Origin: Streptomyces sp. NBC_01803
GTDB lineage: Bacteria > Actinomycetota > Actinomycetes > Streptomycetales > Streptomycetaceae
Assembly (NCBI RefSeq): GCF_035917415.1
Contig: NZ_CP109073.1
Coordinates: forward strand, 1,657,001 to 1,721,000
DNA length: 64,000 nt
Direction of reading: 5' to 3'
In this document: positions 25,250 to 35,849 of the stretch, piece by piece
Layout: each line of letters starts with the position of its first letter
Numbering within the stretch: the first letter of the stretch is position 1
Translations under genes and position numbers: made by a program
Notes under the pieces: model-generated
What the model was told of the DNA's origin: nothing
The model's database searches: none
The model's input: only the letters and a program-made list of their open reading frames with translations

Positions 25250-26068
25250 CTATTCTTCCACGCCGTCCGGCACGCGCCCAAATCGGCCCCCGGCATCCGG
25301 CCGCCAGCCCAGCTCCGCGAGCGTCGCCCGGTCGTGCCGGTCGAACGCCGCGGGGTCGCAGCGCTCGATCAGGTCCGGCCGGTGGTCGCTGGTGCGGCGC
25401 AGCGCCTCGTCCCGGCGCCAGCGCGCGATCCGCCCGTGGTGGCCGCTGATCAGCACCTCGGGCACGCCCCGGCCCCGCCACTCGGGCGGTTTGGTGTAGA
25501 CGGGCCCCTCCAGCAGGTCTGCCATCGGGCCAGGCGCGAACGAGTCGTCGCGGTGGCTGTCGGCGTTGCCCAGCACGCCGGGCAGCAGCCGGGCGATCGC
25601 CTCGACCATGACCAGCACGGGCGCCTCGCCGCCCGCCAGCACGTAGTCGCCGATGGAGACCTCGCGCACGTCGAGCCGGGCGCCGTATTCCTCGATGACC
25701 CGGCGGTCGATCCCCTCGTACCGGGCGGGGGTGAAGATCAGCCACGGCACGCCCGACAGCTCCCCCGCCAGCTCCTGGGTGAACGGCCGCCCGCTGGGCG
25801 TCGGCACGATGACGACCGGCGCCCCCGCCCCCGGCTCCCCCGACGCCAGCACGGCGTCCAGCGCCTCGCCCCACGGCTCGGGCTTCATCACCATGCCGGG
25901 CCCACCGCCGTAGGGGGTGTCGTCGACGGTGTGGTGCCGGTCGCGCGCCCACCCGCGCAGGTCGTGCACCCGCACGTCCAGCCGACCGCGGGCGCGCGCC
26001 TTCCCGACCAGCGAGACGTTGAGCGGCTCCAGGTACTCGGGGAAGATCGTGACGACGTCCAGCCTCAT
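25250..26068 (-). CDS. trmD: tRNA (guanine(37)-N(1))-methyltransferase
   Basis: A 272-residue SPOUT methyltransferase that makes m1G37 in tRNAs reading CNN and CGG codons. It begins [16 protein letters not shown] and contains [17 protein letters not shown], the knot motifs [13 protein letters not shown] and [13 protein letters not shown], and [16 protein letters not shown]. Its ATG overlaps the rimM stop as ATGA, so the two are translationally coupled. Confidence 0.96.
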   Translation of the reverse strand: MRLDVVTIFPEYLEPLNVSLVGKARARGRLDVRVHDLRGWARDRHHTVDDTPYGGGPGMVMKPEPWGEALDAVLASGEPGAGAPVVIVPTPSGRPFTQELAGELSGVPWLIFTPARYEGIDRRVIEEYGARLDVREVSIGDYVLAGGEAPVLVMVEAIARLLPGVLGNADSHRDDSFAPGPMADLLEGPVYTKPPEWRGRGVPEVLISGHHGRIARWRRDEALRRTSDHRPDLIERCDPAAFDRHDRATLAELGWRPDAGGRFGRVPDGVEE

Positions 26069-26625
26069 GCCCCGGCGTCCCCCTCTTGATCGTCCCGATC
26101 GTCCCGATCGTCCTGATCGCCGTCGAGCAGGCCGGGGGGCGGGGTGACGACCACCCGGCGCGCGGCGAGGTCGATGTCGGGAACGATCTCCGTGACGAAC
26201 GGGATCAGCGCCTCGCCCCCGGTCTCCCGCTCGACGATCAGCAGGTCCTGGCCGGGCAGGTGCGCGATCTCGGCGACGGAACCGACGCGGGCGCCGTCCC
26301 CGGTCACCACGTCGAGGCCGACGAGTTGGTGGTCGTAGAACTCCTCGGGGTCGTCCGGCAGTTCCTCCGGATCGACCTCGGCGATCAGCAGGGTGTTGCG
26401 CAGCGCCTCGGCGGCGGTGCGGTCGGCCACGCCGACGAAGCGCAGCAGCAGCCGACCGCTGTGCACCCGGCCGTCGGCCACGGTGAGCGGGCCGGTCTCC
26501 GGTGGGTCCGTGGCCAGGATGGCGCCGGGCGCCAGCCGCACCTCCGGTTCGTCGGTGCGGACCTCGACGGAGACCTCACCCTTGATGCCATGGGCACGGC
26601 CGATGCGCGCGACGACGAGTTGCAC
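26065..26625 (-). CDS. rimM: Ribosome maturation factor RimM
   Basis: A 186-residue 16S rRNA processing factor with an N-terminal RimM beta-barrel ([14 protein letters not shown]) and a C-terminal PRC-barrel ([35 protein letters not shown]). RimM binds S19 during 30S head assembly. GTG 26625 gives normal length. The last 20 residues are an acidic tail with Asp-Asp-Arg repeats encoded by 9-base tandem units. Confidence 0.95.
   Translation of the reverse strand: MQLVVARIGRAHGIKGEVSVEVRTDEPEVRLAPGAILATDPPETGPLTVADGRVHSGRLLLRFVGVADRTAAEALRNTLLIAEVDPEELPDDPEEFYDHQLVGLDVVTGDGARVGSVAEIAHLPGQDLLIVERETGGEALIPFVTEIVPDIDLAARRVVVTPPPGLLDGDQDDRDDRDDQEGDAGA
26088..26123. repeat. 9-bp tandem repeat inside the rimM 3' end
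   Basis: Four adjacent 9-base units based on GATCGTCCC (the last two diverged) encode the repeated Asp-Asp-Arg of the RimM tail. The repeat is in frame, so copy-number change would only alter tail length. Confidence 0.85.
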
Positions 26626-26662
26626 TGTGCTTTCCGCTTTCCGTTGCATCCATGACGGACGA

Positions 26663-26700
26663 CGAGGGCCGTGGGCGGCGATCGCCGTCCACGGCCCTCG
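26663..26700 (-). terminator. Strong hairpin between khpA and rimM
   Basis: CGAGGGCCGTGG (26663-26674) and CCACGGCCCTCG (26689-26700) are perfect 12-base complements, and the 14-base interval itself contains the palindrome GGCGATCGCC. It lies 22 bases after khpA and 38 bases before the rimM start on the minus strand. It probably ends or attenuates the rpsP-khpA transcript. Confidence 0.8.
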
Positions 26701-26722
26701 AATTGCTGTATCGACGGCGCCC

Positions 26723-26962
26723 TCAGCGGACCTCGTCCACGTCGACCAGATCGACGCGGATGCCTTTGCCCCCGAGCGCACCGACGACCGTGCGCAGCGA
26801 ACGCGCGGTGCGGCCGTTGCGACCGATCACCTTGCCGAGGTCATCGGGGTGCACCCGGACTTCGAGAATCCGCCCGCGGCGCAGCGTGCGCGAGGCGACC
26901 TGGACCTCATCGGGGTGATCGACGATGCCCTTCACCAAGTGTTCCAGGGCCTCTTCGAGCAT
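26723..26962 (-). CDS. KhpA-type KH-domain RNA-binding protein
   Basis: A 79-residue single KH domain with the RNA-binding loop [12 protein letters not shown] (the GxxG element). KhpA proteins bind RNA, often as a partner of the Jag/KhpB protein, and affect cell elongation and ribosome-related RNA in other bacteria. The gene starts two bases after the rpsP stop, so it is certainly co-transcribed with it. Normal length. Confidence 0.92.
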   Translation of the reverse strand: MLEEALEHLVKGIVDHPDEVQVASRTLRRGRILEVRVHPDDLGKVIGRNGRTARSLRTVVGALGGKGIRVDLVDVDEVR

Positions 26963-26964
26963 CC

Positions 26965-27405
26965 TCAGCCCTCGGTCGACTCGGCCGGGGCCTCGGCGGC
27001 CTCGGCGTCAGCCTTCTTCTCGGCCTTCTTCGCCTTCGGAGTGATGGCCTCGCCCCTCGGCTCGCCACCCGTCTCCTTGGCCGCGGCCTCGAAGAGGATG
27101 CGCTTGTCCGGCTTCGGCTCGGGGAACTTCATGGGCGGCGGGGCGGGCTGGCCCTTGAACTTCTGCCAGTCGCCGGTCACCTTGAGGATCGCCATGACGG
27201 GCTCGGTCGGCTGTGCGCCGACACCCAGCCAGTACTGCACGCGCTCCGAGTCGACCTCGATGCGGGAGGGGTTCTGCACCGGGTGGTACAGACCGAGCTC
27301 CTCGATGGCGCGGCCGTCCCGGCGGGTGCGGGAGTCGGCGACGACGATGCGGTAGTGCGGCGACCGGATCTTGCCCAGTCGCTTCAGCTTGATCTTGACT
27401 GCCAC
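26965..27405 (-). CDS. rpsP: 30S ribosomal protein S16
   Basis: A 146-residue S16 with [25 protein letters not shown] at the front (read in two parts, 1-12 and 13-25) and the core [19 protein letters not shown]. The last 60 residues are a Lys/Glu/Ala-rich extension typical of Streptomyces S16. It heads the rpsP-khpA pair; a 149-base gap upstream should contain its promoter. Confidence 0.95.
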   Translation of the reverse strand: MAVKIKLKRLGKIRSPHYRIVVADSRTRRDGRAIEELGLYHPVQNPSRIEVDSERVQYWLGVGAQPTEPVMAILKVTGDWQKFKGQPAPPPMKFPEPKPDKRILFEAAAKETGGEPRGEAITPKAKKAEKKADAEAAEAPAESTEG

Positions 27406-27554
27406 GGGTGTGGTGTCTCCTGCGTCTTGACGTGGTGGACCGCCGCGGCTGACCGCGTGGGGCTGCGGCGCCGGAGGTCCGATGGACGCGCCAGCCGGAG
27501 GAGAGAGGGTCCTGTGCGACTGCCGAGTTCAACCGCCTATTCTGCCACAGCCCG

Positions 27555-28154
27555 TCAGGAGGAAGCCGCCACGGTCATGGCCTCGGCGATCTGGAACGGC
27601 TTCTTGCACGCGCCGCACATGATCGGCGCCTGCGCCAGCACTGACGGAACGACCCGCACGTTCCGTCCGCACTCGCAGACCGCCTTCACGCGCACGCCAC
27701 CGCCCGACGAGCCGTGCCGGGCGGCCGGCCCGCGGAAGCTGCGCTTGGTGTCGGTCGCGGTGGCCGCCACATGCGCCTTCAGCGCGCGCGCCAGCCGCTC
27801 GGCGGTCGGCCGATACCGGCGCCGGGCCTCCGCGTTCATGGTGACGAGCGAGAAACCACTGCTCGGATGAGGGTCGTCGGCGTGGTCGAGGCCGAGCTCC
27901 TCCGCGATCGCGAGGAAGCGGCGGTTGTGATAGCGCCCCGCGCGGGAGGTGTCCCTGACCCCCCGGGCGGCGGCGATACCGTGCACGGCCTCGTGCAGCA
28001 GCCGTTCGAAGGAGAGCTCGGAGCCGCAGGCGGACGAGGACTCTCCGATCAAGGATTCGGGCGCGGCCAGGTCAGGCAGCTCCGGGTGGTGCCGTTGAAT
28101 ATCGGCCCACGCGTGCGCCAACTCGGCGGCGAGAACTGGTGGTGTCGTGCTCAC
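27555..28154 (-). CDS. SprT-like zinc metalloprotein of unknown function
   Basis: A 199-residue protein with the SprT-type zinc motif HEAVH at 54-58, a third likely ligand His76 in RYHNRRF, and a C-terminal four-cysteine zinc ribbon (CECGRNV ... CGACKKP). The DTSRAGRYHNRRFLAIAEELGL region (68-89) resembles SprT-like proteins seen on actinomycete chromosomes and plasmids. SprT/Spartan proteins act on DNA-protein crosslinks, but this short form lacks recognisable DNA-binding parts. It stands alone between rpsP and proS with its own intergenic spaces. Fold is fairly safe; function is unknown. Confidence 0.7.
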   Translation of the reverse strand: MSTTPPVLAAELAHAWADIQRHHPELPDLAAPESLIGESSSACGSELSFERLLHEAVHGIAAARGVRDTSRAGRYHNRRFLAIAEELGLDHADDPHPSSGFSLVTMNAEARRRYRPTAERLARALKAHVAATATDTKRSFRGPAARHGSSGGGVRVKAVCECGRNVRVVPSVLAQAPIMCGACKKPFQIAEAMTVAASS

Positions 28155-28286
28155 GTCTACCTAACGAGCGAGTCCCCCGGGGTGTTCCGATTCCGGGCCA
28201 AGTCCACGAATTTGCACTTACCAGTCAGTTCGCCGTCTATGGGGATGCGAAACCCGGATCGACGCGATGAAGGGAAATTGGCCGGA

Positions 28287-29702
28287 TCAGTACGCCCGGC
28301 CCACGATGGCGAGCGCGCCCGGCGCGTCGTCGGACTCGGGGACCGAGCCGTCCTCGCCGACCAGACAGCGCACGGTGACCGCGTCCTGGGCCAGCCGCGC
28401 CTCGCCCTCCGGGCCGAGGTCGGCCCACGGGATGCGCGCCCAGCCGCCCGCGACGGCCGCCGCGATCGCGTCCTCGATCGTCCGCACGTCCGTCGTCCGG
28501 GATTCGCGGCGCTCGCGGGACTGGCGCAGCAGCAGCGCCTGGTCCTCCTCCAGGATCCCTGGCAGCCGGGCGGCCAGCGCGTCGATGGCGACCGGCTCCT
28601 TGCCGCCGGGGATACGGCGGGCGAGCATCGCGGTACCGGCCTCCAGATCACGCGGGCCGACCTCGATCCGCGCCGGGACCCCCTTGAGCTCCCAGTCCAC
28701 CGCGCGCCGGCCGAAGGGGGTGTCGGTGCGGTCGTCCACCTCGGTCCTGATCCCGGCCGCGGTCAGCGCCGCGCCGATCTCGCGGACCTTGGCCAGCACC
28801 GCCTCGTCGTCCTTGATGGCCAGCACCACGACCTGCGTGGCCGCCAGGCGCGGCGGGATGCGCAGGCCGTTGTCGTCGCCGTGGGACATGATCAGGCCGC
28901 CGACCATGCGGGTCGAGGTGCCCCAGGAGGTCTGCCAGACCAGCTCGCGGCTGCCGTCCTTCGACAGGAACCGGGTGTCGAACGCCGTCGCGAAGTTCTG
29001 CCCGAGCTCGTGGCTGGTGCCCATCTGGAGCGCCTTGCCGTCGCCCATCATGCCCTCCAGGGTGAGGGTGTTGATGGCGCCGGCGAAGCGCTCGGAGGGA
29101 GACTTGCGGCCCAGGACGACGTCGATGGCCAGCACGTTCGCCATGAAGTCGGCGTAGACGTCGCGGTGGATGCGGGCGGCGAAGTCCCGCGCCTCCTCGT
29201 AGGTGGCGTGCGCGGTGTGGCCCTCCTGCCAGAGGAACTCGGTGGTGCGCAGGAATACCCGGGGGCGCATCTCCCAGCGGACCACGTTGGCCCACTGGTT
29301 GATCAGCAGCGGCAGGTCGCGGTAGCTCTGCACCCACTTCGCGAAGGAGGCGTTGATGATCATCTCGGAGGTGGGCCGCACGACGGCCGGCTCCTCCAGC
29401 TGCTTGCCGCCGCCGTGCGTGACCACCGCGAGCTCGGGGGCGAAGCCCTCGACGTGCTCGGCCTCCTTGGCCAGGTAGCTCTGGGGGATGAACAGCGGGA
29501 AGTAGGCGTTGCGGGTGCCCGTCATCTTGATACGGGCGTCCATCTCCTGCTGCATCCGCTCCCAGAGCCCGTACCCGTACGGTCGGATGACCATGGTGCC
29601 GCGGACCGGGCCGTTGTCGGCGAGCTCGGCCTTGTTGATCACGTCCTGGTACCAGCGCGGGAAGTCCTCCGCCTGGGGGGTGAGTACGGGAGCCTTTGCC
29701 AT
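28287..29702 (-). CDS. proS: Proline--tRNA ligase, ProS type 3 (eukaryote/archaea-like)
   Basis: A 471-residue class II aminoacyl-tRNA synthetase charging tRNA-Pro. It lacks the roughly 180-residue editing insertion of the usual bacterial enzyme: class II motif 2 (NVVRWEMRPRVFLRTTEFLWQEGH at about 116-139) is followed at once by the catalytic core with GTSHELGQNF. An anticodon-binding domain (about 285-380) and a C-terminal zinc-type domain follow. The family is the archaeal/eukaryotic-like type. Many Streptomyces also carry a long bacterial-type proS elsewhere, so this may be one of two. Confidence 0.92.
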   Translation of the reverse strand: MAKAPVLTPQAEDFPRWYQDVINKAELADNGPVRGTMVIRPYGYGLWERMQQEMDARIKMTGTRNAYFPLFIPQSYLAKEAEHVEGFAPELAVVTHGGGKQLEEPAVVRPTSEMIINASFAKWVQSYRDLPLLINQWANVVRWEMRPRVFLRTTEFLWQEGHTAHATYEEARDFAARIHRDVYADFMANVLAIDVVLGRKSPSERFAGAINTLTLEGMMGDGKALQMGTSHELGQNFATAFDTRFLSKDGSRELVWQTSWGTSTRMVGGLIMSHGDDNGLRIPPRLAATQVVVLAIKDDEAVLAKVREIGAALTAAGIRTEVDDRTDTPFGRRAVDWELKGVPARIEVGPRDLEAGTAMLARRIPGGKEPVAIDALAARLPGILEEDQALLLRQSRERRESRTTDVRTIEDAIAAAVAGGWARIPWADLGPEGEARLAQDAVTVRCLVGEDGSVPESDDAPGALAIVGRAY

Positions 29703-29744
29703 GGCGGGAATGGTACGGGGGAAGCGCCCGGAAGCGTGAATCGG

Positions 29745-31262
29745 TTACTTCGGCGGGAGCATATCCCGGAATTCCTTGGGTAGTTCGAAGGATTCAGGCT
29801 CGAACGCCCCGCCGCCCTCGCCCTGCCGCTGCTCGTCGGCCTGGCGCTTCATCGGATTGCCCGAGCGACGCGCGCCCTTGGCCTTCTTCTGCTGCTTGGG
29901 CTTGCGCTTGCCGGCGCCGCCCATCCCGGGGATGCCGGGCATACCGGGCAGGCCACCGCCCTGGGCCATCCGGGACATCATCTTGCGGGCTTCGAAGAAA
30001 CGCTCCACCAGGCCCTTGACCGCGCTGACGTCCACGCCTGAGCCGCGCGCGATGCGGACGCGGCGCGAGCCGTTGATGATCTTCGGGTCGGCGCGCTCGG
30101 CCGGGGTCATGGACTTGATGATGGCGGCGGTGCGGTCCACGTCGCGCTCGTCCAGGTTGTTGATCTGCTCGCGCATCTGGCCCATGCCCGGCATCATCCC
30201 GAGCAGCTTGGAGATCGAGCCCATCTTGCGGACCTGCTCCATCTGCTGAAGGAAGTCGTCGAGGGTGAACTCCTTGGGGCCCTTGGCCAGCTTGCTGGCC
30301 AGCTTCTCGGCCTCCTGCTGGCTGAACGTCCGCTCGGCCTGCTCGATGAGGCTGAGCACGTCGCCCATGCCGAGGATGCGGGACGCCATGCGGTCCGGGT
30401 GGAAGGCGTCGAAGTCGTCCAGCTTCTCGCCATTGGACGCGAACATGATCTGGCGGCCGGTGACCTGCGCCACGGACAGCGCCGCGCCGCCGCGCGCGTC
30501 GCCGTCGAGCTTGGAGAGGACGACCCCGTCGAAGCCGACCCCGTCGCGGAACGCCTCGGCCGTGGTGACGGCGTCCTGGCCGATCATGGCGTCCACGACG
30601 AACAGGATCTCGTCGGGGCGGACGGCGTCGCGGATGTCCGCGGCCTGCCGCATCATCTCCTCGTCGATGCCCAGCCGGCCCGCGGTGTCGACGATGACGA
30701 CGTCGTACTGCTTGTCCCTGGCGTGGACGAGGGAGTCCTCGGCCACCTTCACCGGGTCGCCCACGCCGTTCCCCGGCGCGGGCGCGAACACCGCGACGCC
30801 GGCCCGCTCGGCGACGACGCTCAGCTGGTTGACCGCGTTGGGCCGCTGCAGGTCGCAGGCGACCAGCAGCGGGGTGTGGCCCTGGCTCTTCAGCCACCGG
30901 CCCAGCTTGCCCGCCAGGGTGGTCTTGCCCGCGCCCTGGAGACCGGCCAGCATCACCACGGTCGGCGGGGTCTTGGCGAAACGCAGCCGCCGGGTCTCGC
31001 CGCCCAGGATGCCGACGAGCTCCTCGTTGACGATCTTGACGATCTGCTGCGAGGGGTTCAGGGCCTTGGACACCTCGGAGCCGAGCGCCCGTTCCTTGAC
31101 CCGCTGGATGAACGAGCGGACGACCGGCAGGGCGACGTCCGCCTCCAGCAGGGCGACACGGATCTCACGCGCCGTGGCGTCGATGTCCGCCTCGCTCAGG
31201 CGGCCCTTGCCCCTGAGGTTCTTGAACGTGGCCGCAAGGCGGTCGGAGAGTGTGTCGAACAC
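29745..31262 (-). CDS. ffh: Signal recognition particle protein Ffh
   Basis: A 505-residue SRP54. The N domain comes first, then the G domain with GLQGAGKTTLAGKLG, DTAGRLGID and SKLDGDARGG. The Met-rich M domain (about 300-440) contains LLGMMPGMGQMR and ARGSGVDVSAVKGLVERF. A Lys/Gly-rich tail follows. It binds signal sequences on nascent chains and docks with FtsY, whose gene is 7 kb away. It follows glnD on the same strand with a 95-base gap. Confidence 0.96.
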   Translation of the reverse strand: MFDTLSDRLAATFKNLRGKGRLSEADIDATAREIRVALLEADVALPVVRSFIQRVKERALGSEVSKALNPSQQIVKIVNEELVGILGGETRRLRFAKTPPTVVMLAGLQGAGKTTLAGKLGRWLKSQGHTPLLVACDLQRPNAVNQLSVVAERAGVAVFAPAPGNGVGDPVKVAEDSLVHARDKQYDVVIVDTAGRLGIDEEMMRQAADIRDAVRPDEILFVVDAMIGQDAVTTAEAFRDGVGFDGVVLSKLDGDARGGAALSVAQVTGRQIMFASNGEKLDDFDAFHPDRMASRILGMGDVLSLIEQAERTFSQQEAEKLASKLAKGPKEFTLDDFLQQMEQVRKMGSISKLLGMMPGMGQMREQINNLDERDVDRTAAIIKSMTPAERADPKIINGSRRVRIARGSGVDVSAVKGLVERFFEARKMMSRMAQGGGLPGMPGIPGMGGAGKRKPKQQKKAKGARRSGNPMKRQADEQRQGEGGGAFEPESFELPKEFRDMLPPK

Positions 31263-31357
31263 GGCGCTGGCGGGTCCTTACGGTTCGGCGGTCGGTCGGC
31301 GGTGTCCTCCAGCGTATCCGCCCGGCGCGGGTACGGTCAGCCCGCGGTGCTCGGGGG

Positions 31358-33838
31358 TCAGCCGGCCAGCGCCCGTTCGAGATCGCGGGCGAGCCCCGAC
31401 GCCTCTTCCCCGGCGAGCGGCTTGCCGTCCGGCCCGGTGACGTAGAAGGCGTCCACGGCGTTTGCCCCGAGCGTGCTGATGTGGGCGCTGCGCACCGTGA
31501 CGCCCGCGCCGTCCAGGGCGTGGCCGATCCGGTAGAGCAACCCCGGGGCGTCCTGGGCGCGCACCTCGATCACCGTGGCCACCTTCGAGCCCAGGGGCGC
31601 GACGGTGACCCTCGGCGGCGGGGTCAGCGGGAGCCTGCGGCGCGGGCGCCGGTAGGCGGCCTCCCGCTCGGCGAGCCGGGTGGCGATGTCCAGGGAGCCC
31701 TCCAGCGCCCGCACCAGGTCCGCGCGCAGCCGCTCGGCCTGCGGCAGCGAGCCGTACTCGGCGGCCACCCGCCAGTCCAGCAGCAGGACTTGGCCCTGGC
31801 CGGCCGGGTCGACGCCGCGCAGCTCGGCGGAGCGCACGGTCAGCCGGTGCAGCGCCAGGACCCCGGCGACCGCCGGGAGCACGCCCGGCTGCTCGGGCAG
31901 GGCCACCACCAGCTCGACGCCGACCGGCTCCGGCTCGGCGTCCTCCCCGGCGCGGTCCGGTTCGGCGGCGGGGGCCCGGTCGGGGCGGGTGTGCAGGGCG
32001 AGCACGGGGGCGCCGGTGCGGAACGCCTCGATGGCCAGCCGCTCCGCCGCGATGCTCGGCTGCGAGGGGGCCGGGCGGGGCGGATCGCCGCCCTCCTCCA
32101 GCACGGCCGAGACCCGCTTGACCAGGTCGGCCAGGAGCGAGGCCCGCCAGGCGGACCAGGCGGCGGGGCCGGTGGCGAGCGCGTCCGCCTCGGTGAGGGC
32201 GTGCAGCAGCTCCAGGGTGGACCGGGTACCGACGGCCTTGGCGACGTGGGCCAGGGTGGCGGGATCCTCCAGGTCGCGCCGGGTGGCGGTCTCGATCAGC
32301 AGCAGATGGTTGCGCACGAGGGTGGCGAGCACCTCCGTGTCGGCCGCGCCGAAGCCGATGCTGGCGGCCATGTCGCGGGCGATGGTCTCGCCGGCGACGC
32401 TGTGGTCGCCGGGCCAGCCCTTGCCGATGTCGTGCAGGAGGGCGGCGACGAGCAGCAGGTCGGGGCGCTCGACCCGGCGGGTGAGCGCGGAGGCGCGCAC
32501 GGCGGTCTCGACCAGGTGCCGGTCGACGGTCCAGCGGTGCACGGCGTTGCGCTGCGGGCGGCAGCGGACGCGCTCCCAGTCGGGCAGCAGGCGCGTGATC
32601 AGCCCGGCGGCCTCCATGGCCTCCCAGACGGGAACGGTGTCCGGGCCGGCGCCGAGCAGGGTGATGAACTGCTCGCGCGCCTCGGCCGGCCAGGGCACCG
32701 GAAGCGTGGTGTCGGCGGCGGCCAGCGCGTGCGCGGCGGGCAGCGCGAGGGGCAGGCCGGCCTGGGCCGCCGCCGCTGCGGCCCGCAACGGCAGCACCGG
32801 GTCGCGATCGGGCCGGGCGCCACGGGCGAGCACGACTTCGCCCTCCTGTTCGACGACGCCCTCGGCCAGCGGTGTGCGCTCCTCGCCCGGGGTACGGCGG
32901 GCGGGACGGCCGCCCAGCAGGCCGCGCAGCCGGCGCCGGGCGGAGCGGGCCCGCAGCACACGGCTGACCTCGCGCCAGGTGACGTCGGAGGCGTACGAGA
33001 TGGTGCGGCCCGCCTCGTACACACGCCGCAGCAGGGTGTCGGCGTCGAGCATTCCGAGTGCCTCGGCCACCTGGTCCTGGTCCTCCAGGGCCAGCCGGTC
33101 GGTGGCGCGGCCGGTGGTCAGGTGCAGGGCGTCGCGCACGTCGAGGAGGGTGTTGCGGGCGGCGTCGAGACCCTGGCGCGGGGCGTCGGCCACCCAGGAG
33201 GCGGCGACCGCGCGCAGGGCGGTGGCGTCCCGCAGGCCGCCGTGGGCCTCCTTGAGGTCGGGTTCGAGGAGGAACGGCAGCTCGCCGTGGCGGCGGGCGC
33301 GTTCCCGGCCGAGCTCGTGCAGCTCGGGGAGGCGGGCGGGGGCCTGGGCGCGCCACTGGGCGAGCAGGGCGGTGCGCAGCTCGGCGGTGAGGGCGGCGTC
33401 GCCCGCCACGTGGCGGGCGTCCAGCAGGCCGAGATGGACCTTGAGGTCGTCCGCCGCGGTCTCGTGCGCCTCGGTCAGGGTGCGCACGGAGTGGTCCAGG
33501 GAGATGCCGAGGTCCCAGACGGGATACCACAGGCGGTCGGCGAGCGCGGCGAGCTCGGCGCGGGTGGCGCTGCCGTCGTGGAGGAGGAGCAGGTCGAGAT
33601 CGCTGCGCGGGGAGAGCTCGCCGCGGCCGTAGCCGCCGACGGCCACCAGCGCGGCGCGGGCGGGACGGGGTCCGTCCCCGAGCAGTCCGGTGAGCCAGTC
33701 GTCCGTGAGCCGCGCCAGCCGCGCGCGGCGCGGCGGCCCGGTCTGCTCCTCCTTGGTCAGGAGGTGCAGCCGGGCCGCCGCGTAGCCACCGCTGGGGCCC
33801 GTCTCTCCGCCGGTCGTTGATGTCGTCTCCGCCGTCAT
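31358..33838 (-). CDS. glnD: PII uridylyl/adenylyltransferase (GlnD)
   Basis: An 826-residue bifunctional nitrogen sensor. The nucleotidyltransferase motif GGYGRGEL (68-75) with Asp80/Asp82 lies near the N-terminus, the HD hydrolase motif LLHDIGKGWPGDHSV in the middle and two ACT domains at the C-terminus (PEQPGVLPAVAG and APGLLYRIGHALDG). In Streptomyces GlnD adenylylates the PII protein GlnK rather than uridylylating it. It is the last gene of amtB-glnK-glnD, 25 bases after glnK. Confidence 0.94.
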   Translation of the reverse strand: MTAETTSTTGGETGPSGGYAAARLHLLTKEEQTGPPRRARLARLTDDWLTGLLGDGPRPARAALVAVGGYGRGELSPRSDLDLLLLHDGSATRAELAALADRLWYPVWDLGISLDHSVRTLTEAHETAADDLKVHLGLLDARHVAGDAALTAELRTALLAQWRAQAPARLPELHELGRERARRHGELPFLLEPDLKEAHGGLRDATALRAVAASWVADAPRQGLDAARNTLLDVRDALHLTTGRATDRLALEDQDQVAEALGMLDADTLLRRVYEAGRTISYASDVTWREVSRVLRARSARRRLRGLLGGRPARRTPGEERTPLAEGVVEQEGEVVLARGARPDRDPVLPLRAAAAAAQAGLPLALPAAHALAAADTTLPVPWPAEAREQFITLLGAGPDTVPVWEAMEAAGLITRLLPDWERVRCRPQRNAVHRWTVDRHLVETAVRASALTRRVERPDLLLVAALLHDIGKGWPGDHSVAGETIARDMAASIGFGAADTEVLATLVRNHLLLIETATRRDLEDPATLAHVAKAVGTRSTLELLHALTEADALATGPAAWSAWRASLLADLVKRVSAVLEEGGDPPRPAPSQPSIAAERLAIEAFRTGAPVLALHTRPDRAPAAEPDRAGEDAEPEPVGVELVVALPEQPGVLPAVAGVLALHRLTVRSAELRGVDPAGQGQVLLLDWRVAAEYGSLPQAERLRADLVRALEGSLDIATRLAEREAAYRRPRRRLPLTPPPRVTVAPLGSKVATVIEVRAQDAPGLLYRIGHALDGAGVTVRSAHISTLGANAVDAFYVTGPDGKPLAGEEASGLARDLERALAG

Positions 33839-33863
33839 GCGGTCCCCAACTCTCGGTGTTCTG

Positions 33864-35506
<1,643 letters not shown>

Positions 35507-35587
35507 AGTGGACGTCTCCTCGGAATTACGACCCGTGCGGGCAGGATCTTGGTCGGGTCAGGATTCGCCACAGGCTCTCTGAGGGCC

Positions 35588-35625
35588 GTTTCCGCCGATG
35601 GCCCCCTATGTTTCCTGGATGTGAC
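35588..35625 (-). promoter_or_regulatory. GlnR operator upstream of amtB
   Basis: The minus strand reads GTCAC-ATCCAG-GAAAC-ATAGGG-GGCCA-TCGGCG-GAAAC. This fits the Streptomyces GlnR box (GTnAC-n6-GAAAC repeated after six bases) in three of four half-sites with exact spacing; only the second a-site (GGCCA) is poor. An extra GTAAC lies at 35641-35645. Its position ahead of amtB is where GlnR activates this operon in S. coelicolor. Confidence 0.75.
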
Positions 35626-35706
35626 GATGGCGCCGCGCGCGTTACACCCCGATGAAGTGGGTTAGACGCTCGGCGGGGCGAGGTTACTGTGTGCCGCACC
35701 GTCGCC

Positions 35707-35746
35707 CGCGACCCGCCGCGCCCCGCCGCGACCCGCCGCGACCCGT
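35707..35746. repeat. 10-bp tandem repeat in the amtB / nsdA gap
   Basis: Four imperfect 10-base units of the form ACCCGCCGCG run from about 35707 to 35746 in the region beyond the amtB promoter, downstream of the nsdA stop. No coding potential is evident; it may contribute to structure 3' of nsdA. Confidence 0.7.
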
Positions 35747-35849
35747 GCCGGACACGGACCCGGCCGCGGCGGCCCGCCGGGCGTGCCCCGGCCTGGGGGA
35801 GCCCGGTCCCGGGGTCCGGAGCGGACGGCGCCGGGGGCGGGGCGGCGCC

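Noticed and set aside
26088..26123. Tandem 9-base units considered as a CRISPR or regulatory repeat
   Set aside because: No spacers, in frame with rimM and encoding its acidic tail.
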